Below, piece by piece: positions 59,209 through 64,000 of a DNA stretch of 64,000 nt. The notes beneath the pieces were generated by a model. That model was not told where the DNA came from, made no database searches, and worked only from the letters and a program-made list of their open reading frames with translations. Source of the DNA: Streptosporangium sp. NBC_01756 (GTDB lineage Bacteria > Actinomycetota > Actinomycetes > Streptosporangiales > Streptosporangiaceae). Where the stretch lies: NCBI RefSeq assembly GCF_035917975.1, contig NZ_CP109130.1, positions 4,898,001-4,962,000 on the forward strand, in the 5' to 3' direction. A program made the position numbers and the translations under genes. Numbering within the stretch: position 1 is the stretch's first letter; each line of letters starts with the position of its first letter.

Positions 59209-60063
59209 ATGCTGAACTCTGGGGTGGGAGGACAGGTGGAGTTCCGGCTATTGGGTGCCATGGAAGTGCTCAAGGACGGTACTCGCGTCAACCTCGGTGG
59301 GGCACGAGAGCAAACCCTGCTTGGTGCGCTGCTATTACATGCGAACGAGCCCGTGAGCGTCGGGTATCTCGTCGAATCTGTGTGGGATCGCCCGCTGGCA
59401 TCTCCGGAAACGAACCTGCGGAGCTATGTGTCCAGGCTGCGCCGTCGCCTGCATGCGGTCCTGGATGGCGGAGACCGGCTGCTCACCCGCAGTGGTGGCT
59501 ACCTGTTCGTGGTTCAGTCCGGTGAACTGGACACCGAAGTCTTCGAGAGGTTGCTGGACGATGCCGAGCGCGAGCTCGCTGCCGATGACTTGCCTCGGGC
59601 GGTGACGGCACTGCGGCAGGCGGTAGGACTGTGGCAGGGCGCACCCATGCAAGGCGGCCGAGCGGGGCCTGCGCTGCGTTCGGAGCTCACCCGGCTGAGC
59701 GAGCGGAGGTTGTGGGCGTTAGAGCAGTACCACCATACGAGAATCCGGCTCGGCGAGCACGCGGCGGCCTCCGACGACCTGCACTGGCTCGTCACGCATC
59801 ACCCCCTGCGCGAGGAACTCTGGGCCCTGCTCATGGTCGCGCTCTACCGGTCCGGTCGCCGCGCCGAGGCACTGGATGCTTACACGCGCGTTCGAAGGCG
59901 GCTGGCCGACGAGCTTGGCATCGCTCCAGGGCCCCGGCTTCGGCAACTCCACGCCGCGGTCCTGCACGACAATCCCGTGCTCGCGCTTCGTCGGCCGATC
60001 GGTGACCTGGCGGAGCCCGAACCACAGCCGACACACCTCTCCAGACAATCACAGCCGACGTAG
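59209..60063 (+). CDS. SARP-family transcriptional activator (OmpR-type HTH plus BTAD)
   Basis: The 284-residue regulator starts with an OmpR-type winged helix (FRLLGAMEVLKDGTRVNLGG, AREQTLLGALLLHANEPVSV, SYVSRLRRRLHAVLDGG) followed by a bacterial transcriptional activation domain (LDTEVFERLLDDAERELAA, HHPLREELWALLMVALYRSG, RRRLADELGIAPGPRLRQLH). This is the small-SARP layout of antibiotic-pathway activators (ActII-ORF4, RedD). ATG 59209 gives the normal family N-terminus. No biosynthetic cluster is in the window, so its target is elsewhere or outside the window. Confidence 0.9.
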   Translation: MLNSGVGGQVEFRLLGAMEVLKDGTRVNLGGAREQTLLGALLLHANEPVSVGYLVESVWDRPLASPETNLRSYVSRLRRRLHAVLDGGDRLLTRSGGYLFVVQSGELDTEVFERLLDDAERELAADDLPRAVTALRQAVGLWQGAPMQGGRAGPALRSELTRLSERRLWALEQYHHTRIRLGEHAAASDDLHWLVTHHPLREELWALLMVALYRSGRRAEALDAYTRVRRRLADELGIAPGPRLRQLHAAVLHDNPVLALRRPIGDLAEPEPQPTHLSRQSQPT

Positions 60064-60177
60064 CTCCCCAGACCTGCCTCAGTCCAGCTCATAGTCGATC
60101 TCTAGGATTGATCGCCGTCCTCGGTGACGCTGCTGTTCATCGATTCTGCGCCAACCGCTTAGGGCGTCGATCCGATG

Positions 60178-60530
60178 CCGATCATTGGGGCGGTGCCGCT
60201 CGTTCCCGTCCCGGCTATCGGAGTGAGCACCGTGGTCGCGATCCGGCTGTCCCGGCCCGTGCGGACGCTCACCTACGCGACCCGGCCCATCCACGAAGGC
60301 GATGGCTCGGCCTACAGAGCCACAGCGAGATCGGCCGGTTGGCCTCCGCGTTCAACGAGATGGCCGACCAGCTGGAGCGGATGGGGCAGCACGCAAGGAC
60401 ATGGTGAGCAACATCTCACACGAGTTGCGCACGCCACGCAGCAACCTTTTGTCGGCAGGCTCGAGGCCGTACAGCGCGGCCTGGCCCGATCCGCCTGCAT
60501 CTCGGAACGACTGGCCGTCGGGACCTCATC
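60178..60530 (+). pseudogene. Sensor histidine kinase relic
   Basis: Pieces of one kinase lie in different plus-strand frames in the right order: VAIRLSRPVRTLTYATRPI (end of TM and start of HAMP), then SEIGRLASAFNEMADQLERM (HAMP end), then KDMVSNISHELRTPRSNL (phospho-His box) and LEAVQRGLARSACISERL (second dimer helix). At least three frameshifts separate them, and the ATPase domain is missing. The gene lies directly after the SARP gene and is cut by the IS4 relic. Confidence 0.7.
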
Positions 60531-60547
60531 GGCCAGGTGGTGCGGAT

Positions 60548-62034
60548 CTACGGTGGCCGGGCCGAGGCGGCCGGGATCGGGGGTTCCACCAAGGCCGGAT
60601 AGTCAAGGTCTTTGAGGTGCTTCAACGTCGTCGGCGGGTCGTTGTTGGCGGTGTAGCGGGCGGGGCCGGTTTTGCGGATGAGTCCGGTGGCGGCCCAGCG
60701 GAAGAGTTGCCGGTACATGGTGTGCAAGGTGATGTCGCCGAGGTGACGGGCCAGGTCGCGGGCACGCCAGGTGCGGCCGGGGCGTTGCTGAAGCAGGCCA
60801 GGGCTGTGACGCTGCGGCGGTCGGCTGGTGAGCTGTAGCGGTCATCGCGGGAGGTTGTGGGCAGCGGGGGCTGGTCGGGTGGGGGTTCGATCACGGTGAT
60901 GGCCAGATGGGTGACGGTGTGGCTGGTGTTGGATCCCCCGTCGGGGAATCGCTCGTTGTAGCGGGAGATCGGCGATTTGACCTTGCGGGTGCTGACACGC
61001 GGGCGGCGGGGTGGGAGCAGATCGGCCAGGGTCTGCGCTCCGATCACTCCGATGGTGGTGGTGTGGCTGACGATGCCGCTGGCGTGGATCACGTGGTCGC
61101 GGGCGGTTCGGAAGGCGATGGTGAAGGAGCAACGGTCGGGGTCGGTGCCTGGGCGTGATTCGGCGGCCTCGACCATGACGGTGCGCAGCAGTTCGTAGAG
61201 CGCCAGCAGCGCCCACATCTCCCGGTGGATGCCGGCTGGGTCACCTGAGCGCAGTACCCGCCCGCCGAGGATGGTTGGTGCGGCGCAGCGCGTGATAGGC
61301 CGACTTGTGCTCCCATCGCTGGTGACACTGGCCGACCAGGGCCGTGGCCGGGAACCGGCGGGCGTTGGTCAAGGTGGTGGCCAGCCGGTAGGCGCTGGTG
61401 AAGGTGGTGCCGTCGGCGTAGGTCACGCTGATCTGCGCGTCGATGACGCGCACGGCGACGGTTCCGATCATCGACAGGTAGGAGCCGTCGGCCAGGCGAC
61501 ATGAGATCAGGGTGCGTCGGTTGCTGCGTAGTCGGCCCAACACCTGGGCGCCGGTGCCGGTCACCGCGGCGAGGAAGTCGTTGCCGTCGAAGCCCTTGTC
61601 CCACAGCACCAGCGTGTCGCTGGTCAGTAGGTGCAGCAGGCGGTGGGCCTAGCTGGCCTCGCCTCGGCCGTGGGGCCGAACACCGCGCCGATCACCGCCC
61701 GTGTCCCGATCTCCATCAGCGTCATCAGCTCCAGCAGCGGATATCCGCCGTGGCCGACCGAAGCCAGCCACGCCCGGTTACGGTCGGTGTCTGGGACCTT
61801 GGTTGAACTGCAGCCGTCGAAGGAGACCGTTCGGTATCTGCCGAAACGAGCACCTGGCGTCCTGGGCTGCGCGAGCGGACCGGCCAGCACCCCGAACATG
61901 GTCTTCATCGGCCCAACGCCCACCCGTCGGCGCAAGTCACGCAAGGCGTTGCCGGTCGGGCACGCCACCGGGAGCTCCGGTAATCCCGTCAATGCTGTAG
62001 TACTAGGAGGGCGAGGCGGATTGTCCGATTTCAC
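60548..62034 (-). pseudogene. IS4-family transposase relic with several frameshifts
   Basis: Three minus-strand frames in order give the IS4 pattern: TGLPELPVACPTGNALRDLR and TVSFDGCSSTKVPDTDRNRA (about 61640-62000), LWDKGFDGNDFLAAVTGTGA and QRWEHKSAYHALRRT (61270-61609), REMWALLALYELLRTVMVEA and SFTIAFRTARDHVI (61000-61218), with a final winged-helix stretch HLGDITLHTMYRQLFRWAAT (60600-60840) in yet another frame. Each junction needs a frameshift, so it is not functional. The N-terminal part is missing. It overlaps the sulfotransferase stop. Confidence 0.75.
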
Positions 62035-62740
62035 GCCCCGGCCAGGGCCTCGTCCGGCCCAGGAGCAGCGGTACGGTCCTTCCTCCGAAGCCGCCGCGGC
62101 TTCTGCTGTACTCCGCTGTGTCGTTCATCCGGGGGAACGGCTCAGCCGGCACCGGTACATCGAGAAATTCGCAGAGGGGCTCCCAGCCCGCGCGGACGTC
62201 GAGAACCAGTAACCGGCTGGGGGGTACGGTCTCCTGAATCTGAGCTGTGTGCTCCTGGAACAGCTCGATAGCGCGTTGCGGCTTCTGCTCGGCCACCAGT
62301 CGCTGGGCCTGCGCTTCGAGCGTCATCTGAAAGAGCCTGACCAATGGAGCGAGATCCGTACCGAACATCGACGACAGGAGGACGGCGGCCCTACCTGGTA
62401 GCGAATTGACGCGCCTGCGCCGTTTGAAGAGCGTCTTCTGCATGCTGTCCAGCCAGCGCTCGGGGTCGCGCACCGTGTGGACTACCTTTGCCTCCGGATA
62501 ATTATGGAAAATCTTCTGCCAGCAGACGGAGGCCGGTTCGCCGAGAAGTGATTCATAGCCGGTGAGGATGTCCCCCCAATGCGCCGAGTCATTTTGCATG
62601 ATCCCAAGAAGCGGCCGGATCAACTCAGTTCTGCTAAATATCTCCCCCGCGCTGAAGCATGGTCCGAACCCAAGCCGTACCAGCGCAACCTCAAGGGAGG
62701 TTGTTCCCGTACGGCCGAGCCCGGTAGCTATGACTTGCAT
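62003..62740 (-). CDS. Sulfotransferase-family protein
   Basis: A 245-residue protein with the PAPS-binding 5' loop IATGLGRTGTTSLEVALVRL (GRTGTTS) and a conserved VVHTVRDPERWLDSM that holds the 3'-phosphate contact region. It belongs to the P-loop-containing sulfotransferase-like (NAD/P-loop) proteins common in bacteria and eukaryotes. The last residues after about 215 (RSRGGFGGRTVPLL) look atypical and overlap the IS4 relic, so the natural C-terminus may have been changed by the insertion. The acceptor is unknown. It follows the EEP gene in the same direction. Confidence 0.8.
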   Translation of the reverse strand: MQVIATGLGRTGTTSLEVALVRLGFGPCFSAGEIFSRTELIRPLLGIMQNDSAHWGDILTGYESLLGEPASVCWQKIFHNYPEAKVVHTVRDPERWLDSMQKTLFKRRRRVNSLPGRAAVLLSSMFGTDLAPLVRLFQMTLEAQAQRLVAEQKPQRAIELFQEHTAQIQETVPPSRLLVLDVRAGWEPLCEFLDVPVPAEPFPRMNDTAEYSRSRGGFGGRTVPLLLGRTRPWPGREIGQSASPS

Positions 62741-62800
62741 CGTGCCTGCTCCTTTCTCGTCATGCGAGCGTCGATATCTCGTCGGCCGCTCTGGCCTTGG

Positions 62801-63964
62801 TCACGAGGGACGGGGAACGCTTATGCTGAACTGCTGGGCCAGATGGTCTGAGAAAGCCCCTCCGCCGGCGAGCTGATAGTTCGAGACGGCCACGTCGCCC
62901 TTGGTGTACAGCCAATCGAGGCGCCACAGCGGGGGCAACGAGTAGTCGCGGATAGGCCACGTGTGAGGTGGTGCCAGGGAACTCCCGGGCCAATGCGCCT
63001 CCGTACCGACTCCGAGGGGGTACAGCTCCATCCAGGGCGTGTTGAAATCACCTGCCAGCACCGCCGGGTTGGGATTGTCGGCAACGTCCGTCCGCAACCT
63101 GTGCAACTCCTTGAGCCGCCATTTCGCCTGTTCCTCGAGGAGCGGGAGGGTCTGCTTCGTGAAGACGCCGGAGAGATTTCCGCGAAAGGGGTTATCCCCC
63201 AGCCGGAAGGGCGTCGGCAGATGGACGTTGTAGAAGGAGACGATGCGCCCGTCGACCCGGATTTCGGTGCGCTGCGCCTTTGCTGCCTTCCAGAACCAAT
63301 CCGAACCAGTATTGGGAAGTTGCTGATGGTGCGTTGCAACGATGGGCAGCCGAGAAATTGTGACAAATGTACTGTCAACGGACAGTTGGTAGCCCGGGAA
63401 CTCTGCGCGCAGCCGAGCCGATTCGTCGATGCGAAATACGTGATTGTACGGCGCAGCCTCTTTCGCATAGAGGTATTCCTGCAAGAGATAAACATCGGCA
63501 TTCTGTCGGCGCAGGAAGGCGTAGAAGGCGTCCTTGTCATCCCACATCTGCCAATATCCGGTGTTCCAAGAGAACACCTTGATCCCCCCGGGGACGCTTG
63601 TGGTGGTACCCGACCATCCGCGGCCATAGCCAGCCAGGTATCCCCCGATCGCCAGCAGGCAAACCAGGACAACCGAGAGCCAGCGGCGAACCGGGCGCGC
63701 GAACCACACGAATACGAGGAGCAGCAGCGGCACCACCACCGCCGCCACCGGCGGGGTGGCCTCAAAAATGGACCACACCCACCAGCGCCCGGCGAACAGG
63801 ATGAGCAAGACGAGGTAAGTGATCCACGCTGCCGTGGCGGCTACGAGGAGTCGTGTTCCCTTACACCAGCGGCCGGCGGTCGGGATCTCTTGCGGATCCC
63901 CGGTGGTGTCTCCTTCGGTCGAGGACAAGGACGAATCACCTTCTTGCGCCTGTGCGTTTTCCAT
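62801..63964 (-). CDS. Membrane-anchored endonuclease/exonuclease/phosphatase-fold protein
   Basis: The 387-residue protein has a polar N-terminus, three hydrophobic segments (about 38-60, 68-88 and 94-112) and an extracytoplasmic EEP-like domain: IKVFSWNTGYWQMWDD, NADVYLLQEYLYA (Glu metal ligand), VSFYNVHLPTP, AVLAGDFNTPWMELYP (metal site Asp/Asn) and GGAFSDHLAQQFSI (the catalytic SDH). It probably hydrolyses phosphodiesters or phosphates outside the membrane. It lies 60 bases upstream of the sulfotransferase gene; the two may be co-transcribed. The substrate is unknown. Confidence 0.85.
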   Translation of the reverse strand: MENAQAQEGDSSLSSTEGDTTGDPQEIPTAGRWCKGTRLLVAATAAWITYLVLLILFAGRWWVWSIFEATPPVAAVVVPLLLLVFVWFARPVRRWLSVVLVCLLAIGGYLAGYGRGWSGTTTSVPGGIKVFSWNTGYWQMWDDKDAFYAFLRRQNADVYLLQEYLYAKEAAPYNHVFRIDESARLRAEFPGYQLSVDSTFVTISRLPIVATHHQQLPNTGSDWFWKAAKAQRTEIRVDGRIVSFYNVHLPTPFRLGDNPFRGNLSGVFTKQTLPLLEEQAKWRLKELHRLRTDVADNPNPAVLAGDFNTPWMELYPLGVGTEAHWPGSSLAPPHTWPIRDYSLPPLWRLDWLYTKGDVAVSNYQLAGGGAFSDHLAQQFSISVPRPS

Positions 63965-64000
63965 CGGAACGTGCGTCCTAACTAACCTGTCGATAGCGTG

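Noticed and set aside
60302..60838. A plus-strand ORF joining the kinase relic to the IS4 end
   Set aside because: It merges antisense sequence of the transposase with a kinase fragment; not one real gene.

Overview
This window comes from a high-GC actinomycete chromosome. The pointers are a strong G/C bias at third codon positions, many GTG and TTG starts, and families typical of filamentous actinobacteria: a DUF574 methyltransferase, a large LuxR (LAL) regulator, a SARP regulator, a SigE-type sigma factor, a DUF397 relic, a SAV_915-type protein and a GH87 glucanase. A member of the Streptosporangiales is my best guess, but that is inference. No plasmid, prophage or CRISPR hallmark is seen.

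Layout. 0-7 kb is partly a conserved core locus: tRNA-Thr, tRNA-Met, rpmG (L33), two MaoC-fold dehydratase subunits, an odd glycosyltransferase-like protein carrying a cysteinyl-tRNA-synthetase-like tail, and murB. 6.5-15.3 kb holds an SDR, a drug-type MFS exporter, a GDT1/TMEM165 exporter behind a yybP-ykoY (Mn2+) riboswitch, and a two-component system divergent from a three-gene ABC exporter. 15.3-23.3 kb holds a LAL regulator, the deoC-aldehyde dehydrogenase operon, and two copies (opposite orientation) of a roughly 280-bp dispersed element built on a long hairpin. 23.5-34.7 kb holds a secreted sialidase with a FadR-type regulator, an amidase, an SPFH/RHH pair, HrpB helicase, a TetR/azoreductase/SMR module with two operators, and a SUMF1-fold protein. 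34.7-41.4 kb holds UppP, a SigE-family sigma factor with its membrane partner, two secreted M28 aminopeptidases, a PspC-domain protein and LipB. 41.5-46.6 kb looks like a methylated-amine (choline/glycine-betaine type) uptake and demethylation locus: APC permease, choline-kinase-like phosphotransferase, and a two-domain dimethylglycine/sarcosine dehydrogenase. 47-51 kb holds a chloramphenicol-type exporter with a possible leader peptide, a vapC relic broken by a 32-bp perfect palindrome, and an unfamiliar operon of a membrane protein, a ThyA-fold enzyme and a HAD phosphatase. 51-55 kb is a very large secreted GH87 alpha-1,3-glucanase.

55-64 kb is an accessory region with lower GC and much decay: a WXG100-like protein paired with a membrane protein that ends in an RyR-type domain, remnants of ISAs1, IS3, IS5-like and IS4 transposases, a three-repeat secreted peptide, a SARP regulator followed by a frameshifted histidine kinase, a sulfotransferase and a membrane-anchored EEP-fold hydrolase.

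The strongest candidates for something new are the WXG100/RyR pair (55996-57238), the membrane protein/ThyA-like/HAD operon (48388-50377), the dispersed hairpin element (15490-15763 and 22948-23230) and the DDYYPSTGG-repeat peptide (58784-58981). All functional statements are from reading the sequence only; no database search was run.
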